A stretch of 64,000 bases of DNA from Gemmata massiliana (GCF_901538265.1 NZ_LR593886.1:6221738-6285737); one strand, 5' to 3'. Counted from the stretch's first letter, positions 54,120 through 62,500 are shown. Notes: generated from the letters alone by a model not told the origin. Translations and numbers: made by a program.

Positions 54120-55133
54120 ATGTCGTGGGACCGCATTCGTGGGCAAGACGGCCCCCGGAACACGTTTTTCACCGCACACGAAATCGGGCGCCTCGCGCAC
54201 TCGTACTTGCTCGTCGGGCCGGAGGGGATCGGTAAGCGCCTGTTCGCGCGCGAACTCGCGAAGGCATTCCTGTGCGAACGGCCGCCCGCGAAACTGACCG
54301 CGTGCGATCGGTGCCCGGCATGCGCACAAGTCGAAGCGAGCACACACCCGGACCTGCTCTTTTTGCGCACGCCGGCAGATAAGCACGAACTCCCGGTCGA
54401 AGACATGCGAGAGTTCTGCTCGCAAGTGGCGCTCAAGCCCACTCGCGGCGCGCGCAAAATCGGCATCATCGAGGACGCGGACGACTTCAACACGTCGTCG
54501 GCCAACTCGTTCCTCAAAACGCTCGAAGAACCACCCCCCGGCGCACTCTTACTGCTCATCGCGACCACGACCGACCGACAGCTCGCCACCATCCTGTCGC
54601 GGTGCCAGGTGGTGCGATTCGCGCCACTTACTCCCCCAGACCTAAAAGCAATCCTCGAAGCGCAGGGAATCGAAGACGCCCAGAAGCGCGACCGGCTCGC
54701 GCGCCTCGGGAACGGGAGCGTGTCCCGCGCACTTGCCCTCGACGACGATTCGATCTGGCAGGTGCGACAGAAACTGATCGACGGACTAACATCGCCGCGC
54801 CCACAATTTCAGCCACTCGCCGAGACGTGGAGCAAGTTCAACGAGGACGCCGGGAAGGAAACTGCGGCCCAGCGGATGCGCGCGTCACTCGTGCTTCAGT
54901 TCCTGATCGAAGCCGTGCAGCACGCGCTGAAGCTTTCCTTGGGCGCCACCGTGCCCGAGATCGACGCGACCGAAGTCGACCGGCTGAAAGCATTCGCCGA
55001 CCGCGTCGGAACGGACACCCTCATGGAGCTGCTCGACAAGTTCGTGGAAGCGGACTTTTACGTCGAGCGACGGGTGCAACTCATCCTGGTCGTCGAATCA
55101 GTTCTGGCCAAATTCCCGCGCGAAAAAGGGTAG
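54120..55133 (+). CDS. holB: DNA polymerase III delta-prime subunit
   Basis: The 337-residue clamp-loader subunit begins MSWDRIRGQDGPRNTFFTAH; GGAG lies five bases before the ATG. The nucleotide site is GPEGIGKRL with Arg where active AAA proteins have Ser or Thr, as expected for a delta-prime-like, ATP-inactive subunit. A zinc-binding Cys set (CDRCPAC) and the SRC motif (ATILSRCQVVRFAPLTP) are present, the latter providing the arginine finger to the neighbouring subunit. It follows tmk directly. nadD is convergent, 18 bases away. Confidence 0.93.
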   Translation: MSWDRIRGQDGPRNTFFTAHEIGRLAHSYLLVGPEGIGKRLFARELAKAFLCERPPAKLTACDRCPACAQVEASTHPDLLFLRTPADKHELPVEDMREFCSQVALKPTRGARKIGIIEDADDFNTSSANSFLKTLEEPPPGALLLLIATTTDRQLATILSRCQVVRFAPLTPPDLKAILEAQGIEDAQKRDRLARLGNGSVSRALALDDDSIWQVRQKLIDGLTSPRPQFQPLAETWSKFNEDAGKETAAQRMRASLVLQFLIEAVQHALKLSLGATVPEIDATEVDRLKAFADRVGTDTLMELLDKFVEADFYVERRVQLILVVESVLAKFPREKG

Positions 55134-55151
55134 CCGAGCCAACGGACGCGC

Positions 55152-55760
55152 TCATCCAGCGACGTAGAGCTTGCGCTCGCGCACGTACTCCTCTACTGCC
55201 CGTGGGACCATGTACCGGATGCTCATCCCGTCGGCGATCGCGCGACGCAGTTCGCGACTCGCGATCTCGATCATCGGGCACGCGACGAACTGCAAACGAA
55301 CCGTTTCCTCGCTCGTGCCCAGTGCCTTCGCGAGCCGGTCCGCGGTCCAGAGCATCACTCCCGGGCGCGGGACCACGACCAAACCGGCCCGTTCGACCAC
55401 CAGACGCGGTTCGTACCACCCGGGCAGGTCCGGTAAGCAGTCCGAACCCATCAGTAGGAAGAACTCGTTTCCGGGGTGTCGCGCGTGCAACTCGCCCAGC
55501 GTGCGGGCGGTGAAGCTCGGCTCCGGCAGCTCCTTCTCGATCCGGTTCACCTGAAATGCGGAGTGCCCGGCGATGGCCAACTCGATCATGTCGCACCGCG
55601 ACTCGAACCGCGTTACGCCCTTGTCGGCCTTGTGCGGCGGCAAGTAGCTCGGCACGAACCAGACCTCGTCCAACCCCGCTTGCGAACGGCACTGTTCGGC
55701 GAGGATTAAGTGCCCCATGTGAACGGGATCAAACGTGCCGCCGAAAATGCCGATACGCAT
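55152..55760 (-). CDS. nadD: Nicotinate-nucleotide adenylyltransferase
   Basis: The 202-residue protein has the nucleotidyltransferase motif GIFGGTFDPVHMGHLILAEQ (residues 4-23) with its GXXXPXHXGH core, and the C-terminal GMSIRYMVPRAVEEYVRERK. The ISSTXXR motif reads EIASRELR, a modest variant. It adenylates nicotinate mononucleotide in NAD synthesis. ATG start. It stands on the minus strand, convergent with holB, and is separated from galT by about 100 bases. Confidence 0.94.
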   Translation of the reverse strand: MRIGIFGGTFDPVHMGHLILAEQCRSQAGLDEVWFVPSYLPPHKADKGVTRFESRCDMIELAIAGHSAFQVNRIEKELPEPSFTARTLGELHARHPGNEFFLLMGSDCLPDLPGWYEPRLVVERAGLVVVPRPGVMLWTADRLAKALGTSEETVRLQFVACPMIEIASRELRRAIADGMSIRYMVPRAVEEYVRERKLYVAG

Positions 55761-55863
55761 AACGTGTTCCAGCCGAATCCCGCCCGCAAAGGCGGTGGGT
55801 GTAGTGCCAACTCGAACCTACGACCTCTTGCACCCCAACGCGCTACTCGCTTCAGCCTACCAG

Positions 55864-57018
55864 TCACGCCACGTCCGGCAACGCGGCTCGTAACTGACAT
55901 GCCGCCTGCTCCGGGGCAACGGTCGTGATGTGACAGCCGAACCCCCACTCCAAACCGGCCGGGCGCGCTGTGCGCGGGAGCACTTCAAGGTGCCAGTGAT
56001 AGTACCCGGGCGCGCCCGCGCGGAGCGGTGTCGTGTGAAGAAACCAGTTGTAGGCCGGGGCGTCCTGAACCGCGTCGAGCGCACGCAGAACGGGCTTCAA
56101 GAGCAACGCCAGCTCCAGCGCCTCACTATCGGTTAGCGCCTCGTACCGCGGCTGATGCGCGACCGGTAGCACCCACAACTCGTAAGCAAACCGCGGCGCG
56201 AACGCGGTCACAACAACGAAATTCGCAGACCGAGCCACCACGCGAGAGCCGTCGGCGAGTTCCTTCTCAACGATGTCGCAGAACACGCACCGGCTCTCTC
56301 GCGCGAAGTAAGCTTCCGCACCGGCCAGTTCCGCGCGAGTCAGCTCCGGTACAATCGGTGTGGCGATGATCTGCGAATGCGTGTGGGCCAGTGACGCCCC
56401 CGCTTCAGCCCCGACGTTCTTGAACACAGAAACGTGTGCCAGTCTCGGATCGCTCGCCAGAACTTGCATTCGCTCGCGATACGCCCGGAACACCTCAGCG
56501 AGTTGCTCGTCGGTAAGCTGCGCGGGGTCGTCGACGTGCTCCGCGCACTCGATCAGAACTTCCGCGACACCCGTGGCGGGCATCGAGGTGAATAGGGTTG
56601 AAGAACCTCCCCCCCCGTCCCCCCTCCCTAAAGGGAAGGGGGAACTGACATATGAAGCCTCAGAGATCGAGATTCCGTGTGGCGACCGTTCTTTCTCCCC
56701 CTTCCCTTTAGGTAGGGGGGACGGGGGGGGAGGTTGCCTTTGCTCCCCAACAGGTCGCACCGCCGGGTACATATTCGGCACGATGCGGAGCTGCCAGCCT
56801 GGGCCGTTTGGCGCTGTTCCGGGATCGCGGAGGGCGTAAACCTCGTTCGGCGTCTCGTTCTCCTGACCGGGGCAGAATGGACACGGCCGCCCTTCTCCAT
56901 TGGTGCGATGTCGAGGGGCGTGGCCGCTTAGAGCGATCGGGCGCTGTGCCCGCTGCGGAGCGATCACGACCCACCGACCAGTCACCGGGTCACAGCGCAA
57001 TTCGGGATCAGCGTTCAT
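55864..57018 (-). CDS. galT: Galactose-1-phosphate uridylyltransferase with in-frame repeat insertion
   Basis: The 384-residue GalT carries the active-site HXH in LAHTHSQIIATP, and CXXC pairs (CPFCPG, CVFCDI) for structural zinc. It exchanges UMP between UDP-glucose and galactose-1-phosphate in the Leloir pathway. Residues about 95-138 are not family sequence: they are the translation of palindromic repeat B (QPPPPSPLPKGKGEKE, SSPFPLGRGDGGGGSS), inserted between VPNMYPAVRPVGE and TSMPATGVAEVLIE. Its 132 bases are 44 codons, so the frame is kept. The insert would form a low-complexity surface loop. ATG start. Confidence 0.93.
   Translation of the reverse strand: MNADPELRCDPVTGRWVVIAPQRAQRPIALSGHAPRHRTNGEGRPCPFCPGQENETPNEVYALRDPGTAPNGPGWQLRIVPNMYPAVRPVGEQRQPPPPSPLPKGKGEKERSPHGISISEASYVSSPFPLGRGDGGGGSSTLFTSMPATGVAEVLIECAEHVDDPAQLTDEQLAEVFRAYRERMQVLASDPRLAHVSVFKNVGAEAGASLAHTHSQIIATPIVPELTRAELAGAEAYFARESRCVFCDIVEKELADGSRVVARSANFVVVTAFAPRFAYELWVLPVAHQPRYEALTDSEALELALLLKPVLRALDAVQDAPAYNWFLHTTPLRAGAPGYYHWHLEVLPRTARPAGLEWGFGCHITTVAPEQAACQLRAALPDVA
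56604..56735. repeat. Palindromic repeat, family B, copy inside galT
   Basis: Arms of about 40 bases starting AACCTCCCCCCCCGTCCCCC (56604) and ending in the reverse complement at 56735 differ at one or two positions. The arm core CCCTCCCTAAAGGGAAGGGG and part of the centre (CCTCAGAGAT, seen as TCTCTGAGG in the other copy) match the intergenic copy at 28170-28299. Length 132 bases, a multiple of three. The galT frame reads through it without a stop. Confidence 0.9.
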
Positions 57019-57059
57019 GCAGGTAACGTAGGGCGCGACCGCGCCCGCTACTTGAACTG

Positions 57060-57560
57060 TCAGTGGTTGCAGTCCGCACCGCCGCTCGCTGGCTGGCCCG
57101 AGTTCCGGTTGAATACCGAAAGCGGTCCGCCTGCTGGTTGTACCCCTGTCGGCGGGTACTGCGTCTGGACCGTGGTACCAGTCGAAGCGGAATCGAGCTT
57201 GCGGTACGTGATCCGGTACTCAGTAGCTTCCTCTTGTTGTGCGGACGTCGCGCTGATCGGCCGCTTGGCCGGGTACGCCTGGTTGCGCGGGTTGAGTGTT
57301 TCGTTCGTTTCCGGCAACGAGTTACGTGCGACGCGGCCGGTCGGAACCGTGCGTTCGTCGAGAATCTCAAAGTTCGGCCCGACGTGTTTCTCGATCAGTG
57401 CGAGGGCAGCTTTTCGGTTATTGTTCGGCCAAGTGTCGGTGTCGTCCGGCACCGCGACGATACCCGTATCGGTTTTTCTCTCAATGTATTTGGCCTGTGA
57501 CGCGCACCCACCCGTGGCAGCAGTGGCCGCCAATAACGCGAAAACGAAGGACCGCCTCAT
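57060..57560 (-). CDS. Hypothetical lipoprotein
   Basis: The 166-residue product starts at the ATG at 57560, after a GGAAGCAGG stretch, and has a lipoprotein signal (MRRSFVFALLAATAATGGCA) with the lipidated cysteine at residue 19. The mature part is polar, with a short conserved-looking core (RKAALALIEKHVGPNFEILD) and a disordered Pro/Gly-rich tail. I do not recognise it. It is divergent from rplU, sharing a 173-base upstream region, and ends 41 bases before galT on the same strand. Confidence 0.72.
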   Translation of the reverse strand: MRRSFVFALLAATAATGGCASQAKYIERKTDTGIVAVPDDTDTWPNNNRKAALALIEKHVGPNFEILDERTVPTGRVARNSLPETNETLNPRNQAYPAKRPISATSAQQEEATEYRITYRKLDSASTGTTVQTQYPPTGVQPAGGPLSVFNRNSGQPASGGADCNH

Positions 57561-57733
57561 GACCTGCTTCCCCCGACGATTCGCGCGGCTTCCCCCGAAG
57601 TCGCCGGAATATAACAAGTCGAACTCTCGTGTCGAGACGAGTTCCGCTAAAGAGTTGGTGGTCGCGGGGGCAATCCCTTCCTATTATAAAATTCTTCGCT
57701 TGTGCGTTTCGTATTCTGTTTTGGGTTGAGCCA

Positions 57734-58060
57734 ATGTACGCGATTTTTGAAGACGGGTCGCGGCAGTACCGCGTCGAAGCCGGGTCCACGGTTGTGATCG
57801 ACCACCGCGAAGCCGAACTGGGCCAGCGGCTCGAACTGAACAAGGTGCTGCTCCTGTCCAGCGGGGCCGACACGCTGATCGGGCGCCCGCTGGTGGAAGG
57901 CGCGCGAGTTCTGGCCGAAGTCGTGGATTTCCCGCGGGTCAAGACGATCACCCAGAAATTCCGCCGGCGCAAGGCGTCGCGGCGCCTGAAGGGTCACACG
58001 CAGCCGCACGTGCGCGTGAAGATCACCCACATCCTGAAGGCCGGCGAATCCGCGAGCTAA
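57734..58060 (+). CDS. rplU: Ribosomal protein L21
   Basis: The 108-residue protein starts at the ATG at 57734 (MYAIFEDGSRQYRVEAGSTV) and shows the L21 signature at the C-terminus (KFRRRKASRRLKGHTQPHVR, then VKITHI). It binds 23S rRNA in the 50S subunit. Its usual partner rpmA (L27) is not adjacent: a hairpin and a secreted-protein gene follow instead, so the common rplU-rpmA operon is broken here. Confidence 0.95.
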   Translation: MYAIFEDGSRQYRVEAGSTVVIDHREAELGQRLELNKVLLLSSGADTLIGRPLVEGARVLAEVVDFPRVKTITQKFRRRKASRRLKGHTQPHVRVKITHILKAGESAS

Positions 58061-58099
58061 GTGGTCGCACTTTGCTCACCCGGAAGCCAACAACATTCT

Positions 58100-58132
58100 G
58101 CCGCCGTCACGTTCGCATTGCGTGACGGCGGC
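58100..58132 (+). terminator. 12-bp hairpin downstream of rplU
   Basis: GCCGCCGTCACG (58100-58111) pairs exactly with CGTGACGGCGGC (58121-58132) around a 9-base loop, 40 bases after the rplU stop. GTTCGTTTA follows, only modestly U-rich. A likely terminator separating rplU from the next gene. Confidence 0.55.
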
Positions 58133-58184
58133 GAGTTCGTTTACAGTGCCGCTCCAATCGCTTCGCAGCCACGGAGGGCACAAC

Positions 58185-59576
58185 ATGCGGCGGGTACTTT
58201 TTGCGTCCGGGATTGTCGTTTTGCTCGGCGTGGTCGTAGTGGCCGCTCAACCGCCGGTGGACCCTCCACTTACTCCACCAGCACCGCCCGCGGCACCGGG
58301 CATTCCGTCGATCGCTCCTCCGGGAGCAAGCAACACCCCGACACCGCCCGCACCGCCGAAGCCATTCCCCGGTGCCCCGAATGGGCCTTCCGTTGCTCCG
58401 GCTGCCCCCGTAGCAACAACTGAAGCGCCGCTCAGCAAGTTCGCGCACATTGAAACGTTCCCGCAGAACACGCAGTTCGCGGTTCGCGGATCGCTCATGG
58501 CGGCGGAATGGCTAGCCAAGATGGGTCAGCCGCACGGCCGGTTCCTGCACGGCTACTTGCCGGCGCTCCGCCAGCCCATGAACGGCGATCACGATCTGCG
58601 ACAGGCCCAGGCCACACTCGCGATGGCTCAAACCGCCAAATTCAGTGGCGATCAAAAGCACGCGGCCATTGCGAGTCAGGCAGTTCTCGCGATGCTCGCG
58701 TCCACGAAGGTCGACGCGAACGACCCGAACTGCCGCGTCCCGGTGCAGATGTCGTTCGTGTGTAACCGCGTCGGCTTCGCCTCCCTCGTTGTGCTCGCGA
58801 TCGTCGAACTCCCGAACCCGAGCGACAAGCTTTTGGACGACGCCGAGCGGCTGTGCGCGTTTCTCCGCACGCAGCTCCGTACCGACGGCTCGGTTCAGTA
58901 CACCGATAACCCCACCGACGACCCCACGAAACTCGACCCGGCCGGGTTCAACGAGTATCCGGGGCTTGCTCTCCACGCACTAGCTGCTAGCAACCGCGTG
59001 CGCCCGGCGGACTGGAAAAAGGACGCGGTGAAGAAGGGCGTCACGTACTACCACGCCGCGTTCCGCGCGAAACCGCACCCCGCTCTGGTCGCGACCGTAA
59101 CTCCGGCCGCCACCGAACTGTACCTCCAGACGAAGGCAACCGAGGCCGCGACCGCCGCGTTCGAGATGAACGACTGGCTCTGCGCGCTGCAAATTACCGG
59201 TAACGACACGCGCATGCCGCAATGGGCCGGCGGGTTCCGTTCGGTGGCGGACGGGCGCACGGTCGATGCGCCGCCCAGCGCATTCGACACCGGGCGCTAC
59301 ATCCACAGCCTCGCGTGCGCGTACCAGCTCACCCGCGTCATCGGCGATTTGACGCACGAAGAGAAATACCGCCCGGCGCTCTCGTCCGCGGTACAGTTCC
59401 TCTACGGGCTCCAGTTCCTCGAAACGAACACGCGGCACTTCGAGGACAATTTCCGCGCGAAGATGTTGATGGGCGCGTTCCACCTGTCACCGACGGACGG
59501 CAACCTCCGTATCGACGCGACCGCCAGCGCCATGGCCGGCTTGCTGCGGTTCCTCTCGTGCGGCGCGGAGCGGTAA
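58185..59576 (+). CDS. Secreted helical-repeat protein (alpha/alpha-toroid-like)
   Basis: The ATG at 58185 has GGAGG at 58173-58177 and opens a signal peptide (MRRVLFASGIVVLLGVVVVA). A Pro/Ala-rich linker (about 25-90) precedes a helical domain whose spaced helices (MAAEWLAKMGQPHGRFLHGY, ASQAVLAMLAS, FDTGRYIHSLACAYQLTRVI) suggest a six-hairpin or terpene-cyclase-like toroid. I cannot assign a family or catalytic residues. The 463-residue protein probably sits in the periplasm. A strong hairpin follows its stop. Confidence 0.72.
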   Translation: MRRVLFASGIVVLLGVVVVAAQPPVDPPLTPPAPPAAPGIPSIAPPGASNTPTPPAPPKPFPGAPNGPSVAPAAPVATTEAPLSKFAHIETFPQNTQFAVRGSLMAAEWLAKMGQPHGRFLHGYLPALRQPMNGDHDLRQAQATLAMAQTAKFSGDQKHAAIASQAVLAMLASTKVDANDPNCRVPVQMSFVCNRVGFASLVVLAIVELPNPSDKLLDDAERLCAFLRTQLRTDGSVQYTDNPTDDPTKLDPAGFNEYPGLALHALAASNRVRPADWKKDAVKKGVTYYHAAFRAKPHPALVATVTPAATELYLQTKATEAATAAFEMNDWLCALQITGNDTRMPQWAGGFRSVADGRTVDAPPSAFDTGRYIHSLACAYQLTRVIGDLTHEEKYRPALSSAVQFLYGLQFLETNTRHFEDNFRAKMLMGAFHLSPTDGNLRIDATASAMAGLLRFLSCGAER

Positions 59577-59602
59577 ATTCAGCAACCCGAATGACATCAC
59601 AC

Positions 59603-59657
59603 GTGCCTCGGAACTCGCGCGAGAACGACTCTGTTTCTCGCGCGAGTTCCGAGGCAC
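59603..59657. terminator. Perfect 23-bp stem-loop
   Basis: The 23-base arm starting GTGCCTCGGAACTCGCGCGA (59603-59625) pairs exactly with 59635-59657 around a 9-base loop. It lies 26 bases after the stop of the helical secreted protein gene. No U tract follows, but this is one of the strongest stems in the window. Confidence 0.6.
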
Positions 59658-59796
59658 GCGCCGTTTGATATGCTCATCTTTTGGCTTCTCCGCGCCACCG
59701 CTCGGGAACTCTGGAACCGCGAAGCCGAGCGGTTCCTATAATCCCTACTTACGGTCTGCGGGCACACGGCCCGACCTCAGCGCGGATTCCGAACCG

Positions 59797-60816
59797 ATGA
59801 GCAGCGAGCGAGCTTCGACGCGCCCGAAGTGCCGGTCACTGATGGGTGTCCGCGTGGTCGGTACCGGTAAGTACGTCCCGGACATGGTCGTCGCGAACGA
59901 GCACCTCCACGCTCGCCTCGGGTTCGATTCCGACTGGATCGTGAAGCGCACCGGCATCCTCGAACGCCGCCACGCGGCGCCGAACCAGGCCACCTCCGAT
60001 TTGTGCGTGGAAGCCGCGAACGACCTGTTCGCCAAGACCGGCCACACCGCCAAAGAGTGCGACCTCCTGGTCCTCGGCACGTTCACCCCGGACATGTCCT
60101 TCCCCTCGACCGCGTGCCTCGTACAAGACCGCATCGGACTGGTCGGCCCCGCGATCGAAGTGGAAGCCGCGTGCGCCGGGTTCATGTACGCGCTCATTAC
60201 CGCGGCAGCGTATGTGAAAGCGGGCCTGAGTGAGCGCGCGCTGGTCATCGGCGGCGATACGAACAGCCGCGTGCTGAACCCCACCGACATCAAAACGTAC
60301 CCGCTGTTCGGCGACGGGGCCGGTGCGGTGTTCGTCGAACCCGCGGGGCCGGATCGCGGCATCCTCGCGTACAGCATGGGGTCAGAAGGCTCGGGCGGTC
60401 CGCTGCTCCAGCGCGAGGCGTGCGGCAGCCGCACCCCGGTCACGCCGGAGTTGATCGCCGAAGGCAAGCACTTCATGTACATGGACGGCTACGCGGTGTT
60501 CAAGTGGGCCGTGAACATCCTCTGCGACACGATCCGCGAGGTGCTCGCAGCGGCGAAGCTCACGGTCGACGACATCGGGCTGTTCGTGGCGCACCAAGCG
60601 AACATCCGCATCATCAACGCGGCTATCGATTCGCTCAACATCCCCCGCGCGAAGGTTTACAACAACCTCGAACGCTACGGGAACACCTCGGCCGGCAGCA
60701 TCCCGATCGCGCTCGACGAAGCCGCGGCTGAAGGACGTCTCAAATCTGGCGACTACGTCGTGCTGAGCGGCTTCGGCGCCGGCCTCGCGTGGGGTACGGC
60801 CGTCATTCGGTGGTGA
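59797..60816 (+). CDS. fabH: 3-oxoacyl-ACP synthase III (FabH-like)
   Basis: From the ATG at 59797 the 339-residue protein carries the KAS III catalytic triad: C126 (EVEAACAGFMYAL), H266 (FVAHQANIRIINA) and N296 (ERYGNTSAGSIP). The acyl-CoA site phrase DSDWIVKRTGILERRH is typical. It condenses an acyl-CoA with malonyl-ACP to start fatty acid chains. A start at 59842 (MGVRVVGTG) is also possible. It is not next to plsX, acpP or fabD; the neighbours are unrelated, so a specialised KAS III-like enzyme is possible. Confidence 0.92.
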   Translation: MSSERASTRPKCRSLMGVRVVGTGKYVPDMVVANEHLHARLGFDSDWIVKRTGILERRHAAPNQATSDLCVEAANDLFAKTGHTAKECDLLVLGTFTPDMSFPSTACLVQDRIGLVGPAIEVEAACAGFMYALITAAAYVKAGLSERALVIGGDTNSRVLNPTDIKTYPLFGDGAGAVFVEPAGPDRGILAYSMGSEGSGGPLLQREACGSRTPVTPELIAEGKHFMYMDGYAVFKWAVNILCDTIREVLAAAKLTVDDIGLFVAHQANIRIINAAIDSLNIPRAKVYNNLERYGNTSAGSIPIALDEAAAEGRLKSGDYVVLSGFGAGLAWGTAVIRW

Positions 60817-60851
60817 GCCACCCATCCTTGCCCGAGTAACCTCAATCGCAA

Positions 60852-60871
60852 CAAGTTCCCCGAGGAACTTG
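60852..60871. terminator. Short hairpin downstream of fabH
   Basis: CAAGTTCC (60852-60859) pairs with GGAACTTG (60864-60871) around CCGA, 36 bases after the fabH stop. A perfect 8-bp stem without a U tract. Confidence 0.35.
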
Positions 60872-60932
60872 CCAAGCCGTTCTCTTTCGGCTCTGATGGG
60901 ACGAAGGGACGAGACGATTGAGGGGGCACGTC

Positions 60933-61949
60933 GTGATATCACACCCCGACGCTGATGCGTTCGTTCGCGAGTATCTGACCCGGCCCACGGACGTCACCCT
61001 TCGGCTCGTGTTCGCGGACTGGCTCGAAGAAACAGGCGTCCCGCATAACGCGGCCTGGGCGTACTTCATTCGCCTGCGGGACGAAGCCGAGCACTACGAG
61101 CCTGATAGTTCCGAGCGCCGCGAACTGCTCCGACAGGCCGACCAATACGTGCCGAAGATCCGCGCACAACTTACAATTGCCGCGAGCCTCTTCGTCGGTT
61201 ACCCCAAATCATTTCTCCAACTGCTCCCCGCACCGAACATCACCGTGCGCCTCGCGAATTGGGAGGTCTCGCGCGAGGTACTCGAGCTCGTACCAGAATC
61301 GGTCGCCCGCGAGAATCTCGTCTTGCCACTTGATGCACAAGTGCGAACGCTTCTCATCGCTGCGGCCGATCCGCACGACTACGACACCGCGCAGAAGCTC
61401 GAATTTATTCTGGACCGCGACATTGTGTTCGTCGGCGCGGAGCGGGACGACGTTCAAAACGCTATCAACCGCGACTACGGGCAGACCGAGACAGAATCGG
61501 TTGATAGTGTCTTAGTCGAGTTCGCGGACATAGAGCCGAACCACTTTCCGTACAGCAGTTCGCTCGAGCCCGCACCGGAAATTTCGCCCCCCATCGTCGC
61601 GCTAGTAAATCTAATACCAACTGAAGCAATTAACCTTGGCTCAGATCGAATACTCCTCTATCCCGATATCGAAACCCTTAGTATTCGCTACCGCATCGAC
61701 GGCGAGTGGGTCGAGCGCGATCGCGCACCGATTCGGCTCTTGAACCCGGTCACAACCCGCCTCGCGATCATGGGCCAGATCGACCCTAATCGCATCTTCG
61801 CTCAACCCTTCGGAATGGAACTCTTAACGGGCGCGTTCGTGATCCGCGTTCACGGGCACCGGTTCCGGCTGCGCGTGACGATTCAGCCGTCCCCGGACGG
61901 CCCGACAACGCAACTCGACATCACCCGCGAGCCGATCGAGAATTCGTGA
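60933..61949 (+). CDS. TIGR02996 domain fused to MshEN and a T2SS/pilus ATPase N-terminal domain
   Basis: The GTG at 60933 is chosen for its AGGGGG six bases upstream. Residues about 5-50 are a repeat-companion TIGR02996 domain (DVTLRLVFADWLEETGVPHN). From about 105 to 180 a GspE/MshEN-like N-terminal domain follows (LVPESVARENLVLPL, LLIAAADPHDYDTAQKLEFI, RDDVQNAINRDYG). Residues about 220-330 resemble the N-terminal part of GspE/PilB ATPases (PPIVALVNLIPTEAINLGSD, LSIRYRIDGEW). The 338-residue protein stops before the Walker A region, so it has no ATPase core. The full-length ATPase is not in this window. A cyclic-di-GMP-binding or adaptor role is inference. Confidence 0.75.
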   Translation: MISHPDADAFVREYLTRPTDVTLRLVFADWLEETGVPHNAAWAYFIRLRDEAEHYEPDSSERRELLRQADQYVPKIRAQLTIAASLFVGYPKSFLQLLPAPNITVRLANWEVSREVLELVPESVARENLVLPLDAQVRTLLIAAADPHDYDTAQKLEFILDRDIVFVGAERDDVQNAINRDYGQTETESVDSVLVEFADIEPNHFPYSSSLEPAPEISPPIVALVNLIPTEAINLGSDRILLYPDIETLSIRYRIDGEWVERDRAPIRLLNPVTTRLAIMGQIDPNRIFAQPFGMELLTGAFVIRVHGHRFRLRVTIQPSPDGPTTQLDITREPIENS

Positions 61950-61991
61950 TCTCCGAACCCCTGCCCTTCCCCGCGTGTCTGTCAACCGCCG

Positions 61992-62402
61992 ATGTACGAG
62001 CTATTTGAACACACCGCCGATCTCGGGCTGCGGGCGACCGCACCGACACCCGACGCGCTGTTCGCGGAGATGGCCGCGTGCCTCGTTTCCGCGATGGTCG
62101 AAGACCCGGCGCGGGTCCAGCCGGCGCAGGAGTTGCAAATTGAAATTGCGGGAACCGACCGCGAGTTCCTGCTCTTCGACTGGCTCAAAGAGCTCCTGCT
62201 CCGCTTCGAGACCGACCGAATGCTATTCGCAGCTTTCGATGTGCGCATCGGCGAAGCGGGGGTAACCGCAACCGTTCGCGGCGAACCGTTCGACCCGGAT
62301 CGGCACACGTTCGCGCACGAGGTAAAAGCGATCACTTATCACGAATTGAAAGTGGTCGAAATTGACGGTGCTTGGCTCGCGGAAGTCATTGTCGATATTT
62401 GA
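61992..62402 (+). CDS. Archease
   Basis: The 136-residue protein matches archease, the helper of RtcB-type RNA ligases: MYELFEHTADLGLRATAPTP at the N-terminus with the conserved HTAD, KEL and DWL segments (FLLFDWLKELLLRF), and the C-terminal HEVKAITYHELKVVE and metal-binding VDI end. Archease lets RtcB turn over and speeds its guanylylation. ATG start. rtcB follows 98 bases downstream, separated by a repeat D-like palindrome. Confidence 0.95.
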   Translation: MYELFEHTADLGLRATAPTPDALFAEMAACLVSAMVEDPARVQPAQELQIEIAGTDREFLLFDWLKELLLRFETDRMLFAAFDVRIGEAGVTATVRGEPFDPDRHTFAHEVKAITYHELKVVEIDGAWLAEVIVDI

Positions 62403-62488
62403 AAATCAGCCACGGATAACACGGATAACACGGATCGGAAGAATTTGATCTTTCGGATCTGCGTTGTCGGCGTCATTTGCGGCTCTTC
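62403..62488. repeat. Repeat D-like palindrome between archease and rtcB genes
   Basis: CAGCCACGGATAACACGGAT near 62407, with ATAACACGGAT directly repeated, is mirrored imperfectly by GATCTGCGTTGTCGGCGTCA and TTGCGGCTCTT at 62457-62487. The element fills almost the entire gap between the two genes and would place a hairpin in a bicistronic mRNA. Confidence 0.6.
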
Positions 62489-62500
62489 TGGGTTGCGTTC

